Source of the DNA: Deltaproteobacteria bacterium
GTDB taxonomy: Bacteria; Desulfobacterota; Syntrophorhabdia; Syntrophorhabdales; Syntrophorhabdaceae
Assembly: GCA_022711595.1 (NCBI GenBank)
Contig: JAKLET010000025.1
Span: 1 to 59,235 of the forward strand
Direction: 5' to 3'
Length of the DNA stretch: 59,235 nucleotides
Under the pieces are notes generated by a model that was not told the DNA's origin, searched no databases, and was given only the letters and a program-made list of their open reading frames with translations. This document shows, piece by piece, positions 17,398 to 23,966 of the stretch. The position numbers and the translations under genes were made by a program. Within the stretch, counting starts at the first letter, position 1; every line of letters begins with the position of its first letter.

Positions 17398-17630
17398 TGC
17401 TTCTCTCCTTATTGGTTTTCCCCCGTTCCATGGCGTAAAGGGAACGAACAGGTTGAACTCGGGGCCCATTAGCACCTGCCCACGCGGTCCCTTTCGCGAT
17501 CTCAGCGCACATTATGATTTGTCAGAGTTGAACAGAAAAATAATTACACTTTTTTCCGGACAAAACAAGAAAATATTGAAAACAAATTCAAACAATAAAG
17601 GATGTTTTTTGTTATTATTTTTTGACGCGC
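17398..17630. other. AT-rich intergenic stretch
   Basis: No gene seen. Much more AT-rich than the surroundings, with A- and T-tracts (about 17540-17630), ending directly at the HigBA fossil. Confidence 0.4.
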
Positions 17631-17697
17631 CCGACAGCGCTGCGGGCAGATCAGGGGCAAGGCGTGAACAAGGAGATCACTGAATCTTCAGGCAAGG
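17631..17697 (+). pseudogene. Fossil of a HigB/HigA junction
   Basis: About 67 bases align without gaps and with roughly 80% identity by eye to 23643-23710 at the intact HigBA-like locus. They cover the last codons of the toxin (CAGCGCTnCGGGCAGATC) and the first codons of the antitoxin, reading VNKEITESSGK against MNKDFTESSGN. The start ATG is GTG here and the toxin frame is lost. Nothing of either gene remains beyond this junction, and the sequence runs on into GCGTNAR-type repeats. Confidence 0.65.
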
Positions 17698-17789
17698 CGG
17701 GCGTGAGGCAGGTCTTTTCAGTATTCTTTACACCTCACGCTTTACGCCTCCGCTCCTTACGCTTGGGCACTTTACGCTCTCACACCTGT

Positions 17790-19238
17790 TCATTTCCCCA
17801 GGGTCCATGACATTCCACCCGTTACCTGCCCCTGGCCGGGATCGATACCAAGGTCCCGGATCAGCGCTGACAGCGCCTGGGGTTCGCGGTAATACCCCGA
17901 TTCCTGCAGTTCCTCCAGGGCATCTTCCCGGGAAACAAGCCCGAAATAAACTCCCGCGCCAAGTTCGACAATGGCCTGGGGGAAAAAGGCGGCACCCGCG
18001 CCCTGGAAGCGTTTGAACTGGCAATAGTCCTTGACCTTTTCGATGCGGCAGCTGGTGTGCAGGAGCCCTTTTTGTCCCGGCGGCATCTGCCAGTCCATTT
18101 CCTGCTTGATAAGTTCGACGGCCTTTGCCCATGAACCATAGGCGGCGTTGGACTTCAGACGGCGCAAAATGGGAACTGGCATGTTCGGATCATTCTCCGC
18201 TCTGGTCAGAATATCATCGAGGGGTCTGAAAACAGGGGCCAGGAGGTCCCTGACGGAGGACATATGCTGCAGCAGGTTGGCGTTCACGGAATAAGGCTGC
18301 TGGGGTTCAGCGGCTTTCGTGATCATCCGCAGAAAGTTCAATGTATCGGCGCGGTGATCGGGGGCCCGTTCCTTGTGCGGCTGTCCGGACCTGATCTCGG
18401 TCATCACGTAGTTCATGACCGCCAGCTGCACCTCTTCGACCCCGTGCATGATCATGGGAATATTTTCCTGCACTGCAAGAGGATAAAATAGCGCGTGGGC
18501 CACCGTCGGGCAAAGACAGGGGTGGCCGACACGTTCGAACTGGTCATGCATGGCCTGCCTGACCATGCTCCAGGGCAGGGTGTGTTCGACGAATTCCACA
18601 TTCGGGAGTATGCGCATCGCCCGACGCATGTTCTCCCTGCACGTGTCGTTCGTGTAGGGCATATTCCATGAGCCGACGATGACACGGAGCCCGAGTTTTT
18701 TGGCCAGATACCAGAGCAGGTACGTGGAATCCTTGCCGCCGGTGTACAGGACCATGACGTCAAAGCGTGAACCGGTGTTCTCGGAGGAGATCCGGATGAG
18801 GTCCTCATCCGTGATGCCGTCCTGTAACACCAGTCCCTGTCCTGACCTTTCCGCCAATTCGTAGCACTGGCAAAAGGCGCACAGCCCGTTCGCGTCAAAT
18901 TCCAGCCCGGGCAGAACATAGTCGTTGGTGACGCAGCGAACGCACTGTTGGAAGTTGTCCCTGGAGGACGGCTGACGGACCTCGCGCGCCTCCACTATGA
19001 TGCCTTCCGCGATCAATTGGGTGTACATTTCATGACCGGTGAGGTCTGACGGCAGATCGTCGACAGCAGTCCTGCCGTCAAGCAATTGCAGACGGTCCGC
19101 CAATTCGCGGGGCAAAGGGATGATGCTCCTTGTATGATTTGGCGGGTTGCGCAAACCGAAATAGACAAGCTGCGCCCCCGCGTTCGTTTCCTTGACCTGC
19201 CATCGGTACTGCAGGACCGGTTGCTGAAGTGCTCTCAT
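17790..19238 (-). CDS. PP-loop ATPase / N-acetyl sugar amidotransferase-like, with winged-helix-like N-terminus
   Basis: 482 residues. The core is an adenine nucleotide alpha-hydrolase: a PP-loop YTGGKDS at about 165-171, preceded by a four-cysteine zinc-ribbon-like element (Cys99, Cys102, Cys120, Cys123; CVRC and CAFC). This is the layout of WbpG/PseA-type amidotransferases and of some tRNA-modifying enzymes. Residues about 37-85 (RSIIPLPRELADRLQLLDGRT, then LIAEGIIVE) have the helix-LDG-helix-wing pattern of PqqD/RRE-like winged helices. AAGGAGTG precedes the ATG at 19238. Substrate unknown: no sugar-nucleotide genes or partner amidotransferase subunit are adjacent, and a peptide or RNA substrate is possible. 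Confidence 0.75.
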   Translation of the reverse strand: MRALQQPVLQYRWQVKETNAGAQLVYFGLRNPPNHTRSIIPLPRELADRLQLLDGRTAVDDLPSDLTGHEMYTQLIAEGIIVEAREVRQPSSRDNFQQCVRCVTNDYVLPGLEFDANGLCAFCQCYELAERSGQGLVLQDGITDEDLIRISSENTGSRFDVMVLYTGGKDSTYLLWYLAKKLGLRVIVGSWNMPYTNDTCRENMRRAMRILPNVEFVEHTLPWSMVRQAMHDQFERVGHPCLCPTVAHALFYPLAVQENIPMIMHGVEEVQLAVMNYVMTEIRSGQPHKERAPDHRADTLNFLRMITKAAEPQQPYSVNANLLQHMSSVRDLLAPVFRPLDDILTRAENDPNMPVPILRRLKSNAAYGSWAKAVELIKQEMDWQMPPGQKGLLHTSCRIEKVKDYCQFKRFQGAGAAFFPQAIVELGAGVYFGLVSREDALEELQESGYYREPQALSALIRDLGIDPGQGQVTGGMSWTLGK

Positions 19239-19241
19239 GTT

Positions 19242-19435
19242 TCACTCCTTGTCGTGTTGACGTTCATATCCGTGGTCATCAACCATCTTCGCACGCATGG
19301 GGTTCAGGGCGACATACCTCACGAGCTCGAGGAGGTGGCTGCCCCTTCCGTTCCTGAATATCCCCTGCTTCGCGTTCCCCCTCGATGTGACGTGATAGGA
19401 GACACCGGGATACTCTATACGCAGGGGGCGGCCAT
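19242..19435 (-). pseudogene. REP-associated tyrosine transposase (RAYT, Y1/HUH), internally deleted remnant
   Basis: In one frame the minus strand reads GRPLRIEYPGVSYHVTSRGN then AKQGIFRNGRG, the conserved RAYT N-terminus. It then jumps directly to SHLLELVRYVALNPMRAKMV, the conserved C-terminal segment, and ends YERQHDKE-stop at 19242. About two thirds of the protein, including the HUH motif region, is missing. The ATG at 19435 is out of frame with the homologous sequence (bases missing after ATGGCC), so the N-terminus is also frameshifted. The remnant stop overlaps the ribosome-binding site of the PP-loop gene. A REP-like motif lies 31-46 bp upstream. Confidence 0.82.
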
Positions 19436-19465
19436 GGAGGGATCATATCACGGGATATGTATGAT

Positions 19466-19481
19466 TGCAAGACCTGACCCC
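19466..19481. repeat. REP-like motif (GCAAGACCTGACCCC)
   Basis: Same core as the copies near 21714, 35957, 39768 and 39900. Its position just upstream of the RAYT remnant is the usual arrangement of a RAYT with its cognate REP. Confidence 0.65.
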
Positions 19482-19611
19482 AAGGAATGATCAGGTTTGT
19501 CTGGTTGATACGGTTTGTCTGGTTTGTCTGGTTCGGACAACCAAAAAAGACAAGCTGTCACCTCCCCCCCCTGGAACCTTGAACCTGGAACCTGGAACTT
19601 TTTTTACCCCT
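19482..19611. repeat. Short degenerate repeats
   Basis: GGTTTGTCT-type nonamers (about 19494-19545) followed by TGGAACC-type heptamers (19566-19600) fill the gap down to the glycosylase stop. No gene seen. Confidence 0.6.
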
Positions 19612-20493
19612 TCACCACTCCATGGCAGAGATGTCCGTGTTGTTTCTATGCCAGTGTTTTGTGATGTCAAACCAGAAGGCTATGGGGGCATGCACCCCGA
19701 ACACCTTGTACCTCTTCGCCAGGAATGATGGTATCTCCGCCGGTGAGATGCCCCAGATCTCGGCGCAGCGCCTCACCACGTAGGAATCGATGTTGAAGCC
19801 CTTCGGCTTCCAGTAGACGAGGGATAGATAGTTTGCCGATGCCGGGCCTATCCCCTTGCTCGCGGTCAGCATATCGTAGAAAGGACCGTTCTCGAGTACC
19901 CTCCACCCCTTCCCCAGGAACAGCTCCGGTTCAGACAGTGTCCTTTCTGCAACGCCCAGGATGTACTTCGCCCTGAAACCGCAGCCGGTCTCGGCCTTCA
20001 GCACCGCCTCGCCCGCTTTTAAGAGCGCCCCCGGTTCGGGGAAGGCATGGTGCCTGCCGACCCTCGCTCCGAACTTGTCGACCATCCTTTCGACCATCGT
20101 TTCCGTCCTGTCAAAGGTGGTGTTCGTCGAGCATATCACCTTGCAGCAGTCCTCGAACAGGGTGGGCGACCGCAGGAACCTCCCCATGTTGTTGGCTGCC
20201 AGCCATCCCCACTTCTTCCCGGCAGGCTTGTATAGCGCCTCCGGTGACACGTCAAGCGACAGGCAATTCTGTGCGGCATCGGAACAATCCTCGGGCTTTC
20301 CATGAACGGCCTTCAACTCGCAGCACCCGTCCTTCACGGACACCTCGAACACCCCCTTCCCGCCAGGAAGAACGTATGGCACTCTCAGGCGAGGCGGGTC
20401 CATCCCGACAGAAAAAGGTTTCAGGGAGAACCACCCGTGGGAGAGGATGATCGCCCTGAACTGCGCGGGGTTAAGGTCCAGAACTTCGGTCAT
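19612..20493 (-). CDS. HhH-GPD DNA glycosylase (AlkA/OGG1-like)
   Basis: About 293 residues from the ATG at 20493; the open frame further upstream is not conserved and runs into the divergent brnT. Features are an N-terminal beta domain (MTEVLDLNPAQFRAIILSHGWF), the central SPTLFEDCCKVICSTNTTFDRT, the helix-hairpin-helix TASKGIGPASANYLSLVYW and the catalytic-Asp region GFNIDSYVVRR. It excises damaged bases (alkylated purines or 8-oxoguanine; specificity open). No ribosome-binding site; TATAAT (20506-20501) ends 7 nt before the ATG, so the mRNA may be leaderless. Confidence 0.85.
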   Translation of the reverse strand: MTEVLDLNPAQFRAIILSHGWFSLKPFSVGMDPPRLRVPYVLPGGKGVFEVSVKDGCCELKAVHGKPEDCSDAAQNCLSLDVSPEALYKPAGKKWGWLAANNMGRFLRSPTLFEDCCKVICSTNTTFDRTETMVERMVDKFGARVGRHHAFPEPGALLKAGEAVLKAETGCGFRAKYILGVAERTLSEPELFLGKGWRVLENGPFYDMLTASKGIGPASANYLSLVYWKPKGFNIDSYVVRRCAEIWGISPAEIPSFLAKRYKVFGVHAPIAFWFDITKHWHRNNTDISAMEW

Positions 20494-20536
20494 GGGAGAT
20501 ATTATACCGGCCGTTGCCTTTTTCTCCAAAAGCATT

Positions 20537-20564
20537 TTGACATGATGAGTAATAATGATATACT
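20537..20564 (+). promoter_or_regulatory. Promoter of brnTA
   Basis: TTGACA (20537-20542), 16-base spacer, TATACT (20559-20564), 12 bases before the ATG of brnT. BrnTA operons are typically autorepressed by BrnA at this position. It lies back to back with the glycosylase promoter. Confidence 0.7.
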
Positions 20565-20576
20565 TTTTATACCTAA

Positions 20577-20846
20577 ATGGAATTTGAGTTCGACAGGCGC
20601 AAGAGCACCAGGAACAAAGAAAAGCATGGTATTGATTTTGTTGAAGCCCAATTGATATGGGACGATCCGGAAAGAATTGAGATCCCGGCAAGGACGGAGG
20701 ATGAAGAGCGATACCTGGTTATAGGGAAGATAGGAAACCGTCACTGGTCCGTTGTCATCACATACAGGGACGGGAGGATACGAGTGATTTCAGCGCGCAG
20801 AGCGCGTAAAGAGGAGAAGGGGATCTATGAAAGCCAGAGAATTTGA
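20577..20846 (+). CDS. brnT: BrnT-family ribonuclease toxin
   Basis: 89 residues, the usual BrnT size, with the RelE-like fold signature: FEFDRRKSTRNKEKHGIDFVEA, then DDPERIEI, RYLVIGKIGNRHWSVV and the basic C-terminal RVISARRARKEEKGIY that carries catalytic residues. BrnT cleaves RNA and is neutralised by BrnA. The gene overlaps brnA by 20 nt in the usual toxin-first order. Appears intact. Confidence 0.92.
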   Translation: MEFEFDRRKSTRNKEKHGIDFVEAQLIWDDPERIEIPARTEDEERYLVIGKIGNRHWSVVITYRDGRIRVISARRARKEEKGIYESQRI

Positions 20847-21051
20847 AAAGAAGTTCGACAAGGGAGAGGACATATCGGAACATCTTGACCTTTCAAAGGC
20901 AAAAAGGCCCGGTCGGACCCAGAAGAGGATCAACGTTGACCTCCCCGAGTGGATGGTCAGATCTCTCGATGAGGAAGCAAGGCGCCTTGGCGTGACAAGG
21001 CAATCCATAATCAAGGTATGGATAGCGGAAATGCTGAAGAAAGCATCTTAA
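20827..21051 (+). CDS. brnA: BrnA-family antitoxin
   Basis: 74 residues: a disordered toxin-binding N-terminus (FEKKFDKGEDISEHLD) and a C-terminal ribbon-helix-helix (RINVDLPEWMVRSLDEEARRLGVTRQSIIKVWI). AGGAGAAGGGG lies inside the end of brnT just upstream of the ATG. Intact partner of the preceding toxin and likely repressor of the promoter at 20537. Confidence 0.9.
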   Translation: MKAREFEKKFDKGEDISEHLDLSKAKRPGRTQKRINVDLPEWMVRSLDEEARRLGVTRQSIIKVWIAEMLKKAS

Positions 21052-21100
21052 AGATAAGGCGGTTTGAATGTTTGAGAGGCGTTTGACAGTTTGAATGTTT

Positions 21101-21366
21101 GTGAGGCGTCAGGCGTAAAGCGTAAGAAAAAGATTAAAAGACTTGTCTCACGCCCGTTCCCCCGCATGAAGCGGGGTCACTGGGGGCAGGGGAGCATAAG
21201 GAGAAAGATTGTGCGCCGCATGGATAGAGAATACCATCCATACGCCGCAGCCCGGATCCCGCCCTGCGGGATGGTAAAGAGACCCTTACCAGCACATAAT
21301 ACCTGACGGATACATGGTAGGAGTGTTATCCACGATCGTTTTATTATCGCCCATTCTGGGGCGATC
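21101..21366 (+). repeat. Long repeat, left copy (inverted relative to 33632-33900)
   Basis: About 265 bases. Landmarks in order are GCGTCAGGCGTAAAGCG, GACTTGTCTCACGCCCGTTC, CCGCATGAAGCGGGGTCACT, AGCATAAGGAGAAAGAT, GCGCCGCATGG, a CGGGATCCCGC-type hairpin, ACCTGACGGATACA, ACGATCGTTTTATTATCGCCC and a terminal CGCCC/GGGCG hairpin. The reverse complement of 33632-33900 follows the same order at roughly 85-90% identity by eye. No coding potential seen. Confidence 0.8.
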
Positions 21367-21630
21367 GGACTGCGGACCGATCTTGGTCTTCTCTAAGATC
21401 TGTCCGCATGTTTTTAAGGTTTCCTCCCCAAGCTCCGTTGCCTCCAGTGAGGAACGAACGTGACGAACGGGCGTGAGATAAGTCTTTTGTCTTCCCCCCG
21501 GAACCTGGAACTGTCTTTCCCATGACCCATTACCCCGAGCCTATTACCTGTTTTATTGAGATATTGGAATATTTTAGGGCGTCCGTGAGATCGAGTTACT
21601 TGTTTTCTTGGCAACGTCCCCTACCTGCCC
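21367..21630. repeat. Mixed short repeats, no gene
   Basis: Contains a second partial copy of the ACGGGCGTGAGA-type element (about 21440-21485), TGGAACC heptamers, and at 21552-21600 a segment (TATTGAGATATTGGAATATT...) repeated almost exactly at 24301-24350. Confidence 0.6.
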
Positions 21631-21697
21631 TTGATTTTCTTATCCCCTGTTCCCCGTGACGGGAGATAATGTCAATAATAAAGATATGACCCCGGAT
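21631..21697 (+). repeat. REP-like element, copy 1
   Basis: Begins TTGATTTTCTTATCCCCTGT, has a palindromic TTATCcCC...GGGaGATAA core, and ends AAAGATATGACCCCGG. Similar copies: 22638-22700, 24488-24530 (partial) and 24901-24981, all in the same orientation. Confidence 0.7.
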
Positions 21698-21748
21698 CTA
21701 CTCCCCGCTTAAGAAAATGATCAAATGCAAGACCTCTGTTTAAATCGA

Positions 21749-21777
21749 TTGACGGTTAAGCACATTATGGTTAAAAT
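21749..21777 (+). promoter_or_regulatory. Promoter of mntA-hepT
   Basis: TTGACG (21749-21754), 17-base spacer, TAAAAT (21772-21777), 20 bases before the GTG start. It directly follows a REP-like motif (ATGATCAAATGCAAGACC, about 21717-21734). Confidence 0.55.
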
Positions 21778-21797
21778 TGACCTGTAAGGGATAAGAA

Positions 21798-22100
21798 GTG
21801 GCACTTAGAGACGACACTATCAAAAAGATCAGAGGGCAATACGACTACCTTTCCTCCGAGTTCGGCGTCAAGAGGATCGGGCTCTTTGGTTCCGTTTCTA
21901 CCGGAACAGAAACAGCAAAAAGTGATATTGATCTTTTTGTCGAATTCAATCGTCCGGTGGGACTTCGTTTTGTAAATTTGGTGGATTACCTGGAAACTAT
22001 GCTTGGAAGAAAAGTTGATGTCGTAACAAAAGACGGATTGGAAAACATCAGGGTAAAGAAGGTTGCCGATGATATCCGCAAGACCTTGATCTATGTCTAA
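21798..22100 (+). CDS. mntA: MntA-type nucleotidyltransferase antitoxin
   Basis: 100 residues from a GTG with AAGGG 8 nt upstream. Minimal nucleotidyltransferase with the signature GSX10DXD: Gly31-Ser32, then Asp43 and Asp45 in KSDIDLFVEF. Such proteins AMPylate a tyrosine of the partner HEPN toxin and so neutralise it. Overlaps hepT by 8 nt. Complete and apparently functional. Confidence 0.9.
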   Translation: MALRDDTIKKIRGQYDYLSSEFGVKRIGLFGSVSTGTETAKSDIDLFVEFNRPVGLRFVNLVDYLETMLGRKVDVVTKDGLENIRVKKVADDIRKTLIYV

Positions 22101-22443
22101 ACGAGACGATACCGAACTCCTCCAGGACATCCTTGAATGCGCAAGCCGCATTGTGACATACATCGATAACATAGATTATGAGACCTTCCGGCATGATCTA
22201 AAAACCCAGGATGCGGTGATAAGGAACCTTGAGATCATCGGGGAAGCTGTGAAGCTTGTCTCTGGCCAGACAAAAAAGAACCATATGGACGTCCCCTGGA
22301 AGGAGATCGCCGGAACCAGGGACAAGTTGATACACGACTACTTCGGGGTGAATATAGATGTTGTATGGAATGTAATAAAAGACGATCTGCCAGTTTTAAT
22401 GACAAAGTTGAGAAACATCAAAACGATCAAACACAAGACCTGA
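22093..22443 (+). CDS. hepT: HepT-type HEPN ribonuclease toxin
   Basis: 116 residues, all-helical. The HEPN motif R-X4-H-X-Y is present as Arg76, His81, Tyr83 (RDKLIHDYF), the site that MntA AMPylates on tyrosine. The last codons (IKTIKHKT and the TGA) lie inside a REP-like sequence (ACGATCAAACACAAGACCTGA), so the C-terminus and stop codon appear to have been supplied by a repeat. The catalytic core is untouched. Confidence 0.9.
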   Translation: MSKRDDTELLQDILECASRIVTYIDNIDYETFRHDLKTQDAVIRNLEIIGEAVKLVSGQTKKNHMDVPWKEIAGTRDKLIHDYFGVNIDVVWNVIKDDLPVLMTKLRNIKTIKHKT

Positions 22444-22637
22444 GAAACTAAAGAAACTGAACAAACCTTTTTCCACCGCGGATAAACGCTGATAATTTCC
22501 GATGATATGATCTTCACCATCGGAACAGTCCATCCCGAAATATCTTCTCCCCCCCTGGAACCTTGAACATGGAACCTGGAACTGTCTTTACCCCTGGAAC
22601 CTGGAACTGTTAAAAATCACAAGAAGGGTGGATATTT
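22444..22637. repeat. Repeat-filled spacer
   Basis: TGGAACC-type heptamers (about 22553-22612) and AT-rich sequence. No gene seen. Confidence 0.5.
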
Positions 22638-22700
22638 CTTGATTTTCTTATCCCCTGTTCACCGTGACGGGAGATAATGTCAATAATAAAGATTTGGCCA
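22638..22700 (+). repeat. REP-like element, copy 2
   Basis: Near-identical to 21631-21697 and 24901-24981. Its right end abuts the truncated DUF1016 gene, so it marks a breakpoint. Confidence 0.7.
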
Positions 22701-22925
22701 CGGAACCTTACGCGGAACCTTACGGGAATGCGGGGGTTTTCGGTACAGAACCTCTGGCATATGAGGCAGTTTTACCTCAAATACAGCGCTAATCTAAAAC
22801 TCCAACCACTGGTTGGAGAAATTAGCTGGTCAAAAAATCTTATTGTCATGTCCCGCTGCAGAGATGATCTTGAACATGATTTTTACATCCGCATGGCCAC
22901 CGGAATGGTTGAAGCCATCATTTAA
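22701..22925 (+). pseudogene. DUF1016 (YhcG-like) N-terminal fragment
   Basis: Reads GFSVQNLWHMRQFYLKYS, LQPLVGEISWSKNLIVMS and RDDLEHDFYIRMA, the hallmark central part of the DUF1016 N-terminal domain of YhcG-like PDDEXK proteins. The N-terminus is replaced by REP-like sequence. The frame is lost after IRMA, with a stop at 22925, though the +1 frame continues with WPPEWLKP-like residues. The C-terminal nuclease is absent, so this is a fragment. Confidence 0.75.
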
Positions 22926-22985
22926 ATTGGATTACGTTTTAAGAAAAATGATATACTTACAAAAATTGCGTTGCGAGGTTGGCCT

Positions 22986-23186
22986 ATGCTCAGTACTATT
23001 AAGATAGAAATGAATCGCAGGGAATTAATAAAAGCGATCAAAGCAATGAAGAAAAAAGAAAGGGATGCCTTTCTTGAAGATCTTCTTGCGGCCACCTCCC
23101 CGGAATACCTGGCAAGCATTAAAGAGGCAAGGGCAGATCATAAGGCCGGCAGGGTCAAAACGCATGCAGAGGTATTCGGAGGTTGA
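22986..23186 (+). CDS. Small antitoxin-like protein (orphaned)
   Basis: 66 residues from the ATG at 22986. Helical start (MNRRELIKAIKAMKKKERDAFLEDLLA) and a C-terminal SIKEARADHKAGRVKTHAEVFGG. The latter is the toxin-binding tail style (EAR.D...G.V..HEEVF) of RelB/Phd-type antitoxins. Its TGA overlaps a TTG that opens a truncated RelE-like reading frame. The antitoxin therefore appears intact but without its toxin. Confidence 0.7.
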   Translation: MLSTIKIEMNRRELIKAIKAMKKKERDAFLEDLLAATSPEYLASIKEARADHKAGRVKTHAEVFGG

Positions 23187-23251
23187 AATACCGCCTGGTC
23201 TATACCCTTTTTTCAGATCGTTTCACAAACCCTGAAACATTCAAACACTGA
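23183..23251 (+). pseudogene. Truncated RelE/ParE-type toxin start
   Basis: A TTG overlapping the antitoxin stop begins MKYRLVYT, the standard first strand of RelE/ParE toxins. After eight or so codons the frame runs into TTCAAACNN-type repeat sequence and stops at 23251. The rest of the toxin is missing, replaced by repeats that extend to about 23300. Confidence 0.65.
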
Positions 23252-23323
23252 AACTTTTAAACTGTCTTTATCTCACGCCTGAAACGCAAGGCGTTAAGCG
23301 TAAGGTGTATAATAGTTTTTTTG

Positions 23324-23353
23324 ACTTGCTAATTATACAAGTTCTTATATAAT
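23324..23353 (+). promoter_or_regulatory. Promoter and possible operator of the HigBA-like locus
   Basis: TTGCTA (23325-23330), 17-base spacer, TATAAT (23348-23353). A perfect inverted repeat ACTTG-N9-CAAGT (23324-23328 / 23338-23342) covers the -35 and spacer, where the XRE antitoxin would be expected to bind. Confidence 0.55.
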
Positions 23354-23364
23354 ATATCGTAACG

Positions 23365-23685
23365 ATGAAATCCCTGATATTTGCGGGATCAAGCCTTGAC
23401 GATCTTCGTAATTTTCCGGATGAAGCCCGGCGTGCCGCCGGTTTTGAGCTCCGTGCGATCCAAAACGGACTTGACCCGAGCGACTGGAAACCTGTGCAGA
23501 CTATCGGAAAAGGTGTGAAGGAGATCAGGATCCATGTGCTTGGTGAATGGCGTGTCATCTACATAGCCAGGTTTAGAGAAGCAGTATACGTGCTCCACGC
23601 TTTTCAAAAAAAGAGCCGTAAAACAAGCCGGCAGGATATTGAACTTGCCCGGCAGCGCTACGGGCAGATCGGAGGTAAACCATGA
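23365..23685 (+). CDS. RelE/HigB-like toxin (phage Gp49-like)
   Basis: 106 residues of the Gp49/HigB-like RelE superfamily: SSLDDLRNFPDEARRAAGFELRAIQNG, then KGVKEIRIHVLGEWRVIYIARF and VYVLHAFQKKSRKTSRQDIELARQRY. The last two segments are diagnostic. Toxin precedes antitoxin with a 4-nt overlap. Complete; likely a ribosome-dependent mRNA interferase. Confidence 0.9.
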   Translation: MKSLIFAGSSLDDLRNFPDEARRAAGFELRAIQNGLDPSDWKPVQTIGKGVKEIRIHVLGEWRVIYIARFREAVYVLHAFQKKSRKTSRQDIELARQRYGQIGGKP

Positions 23686-23966
23686 ACAAAGACTTCACTG
23701 AATCTTCAGGCAATGTATTTACTGACCTCGGTTTTTCCCCGGAAGAAGCCGCGATACTTCAAATGCGCGCCGACCTCATGGCCAATCTCAGCAAATTCAT
23801 CAAGGCAAGAAAACTTACCCAGGCAAAAGCGGCAGAGATCTTCGGGGTCAGCCAATCCAGAGTTTCAGACCTCACGCGGGGCAAGTGGGAAAAATTCAGC
23901 CTGGAGATGCTCATCACCCTGGCAACAAAAGCAGGGATGCGAGTAAGCCTTAAAACAGCAGCTTAA
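23682..23966 (+). CDS. XRE-family antitoxin (HigA-like)
   Basis: 94 residues with a helix-turn-helix LTQAKAAEIFGVSQSRVSDLTRG (about 46-68) and a following LEMLITLATKAGMRV. It neutralises the preceding toxin and probably represses the promoter at 23325. GGAGG precedes the ATG inside the toxin gene. The first ~30 bases of this gene have a fossil copy at 17665-17697. Confidence 0.9.
   Translation: MNKDFTESSGNVFTDLGFSPEEAAILQMRADLMANLSKFIKARKLTQAKAAEIFGVSQSRVSDLTRGKWEKFSLEMLITLATKAGMRVSLKTAA

Noticed and set aside
17533-17640. AT-rich block as a replication origin or phage attachment site
   Set aside because: No DnaA boxes, integrase, or duplicated att core were seen; only base composition supports it.
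20494-20691. N-terminal extension of the glycosylase
   Set aside because: The extra residues are not like the family, would overlap the brnT promoter and start, and a TATAAT box lies inside the extension just before the internal ATG.
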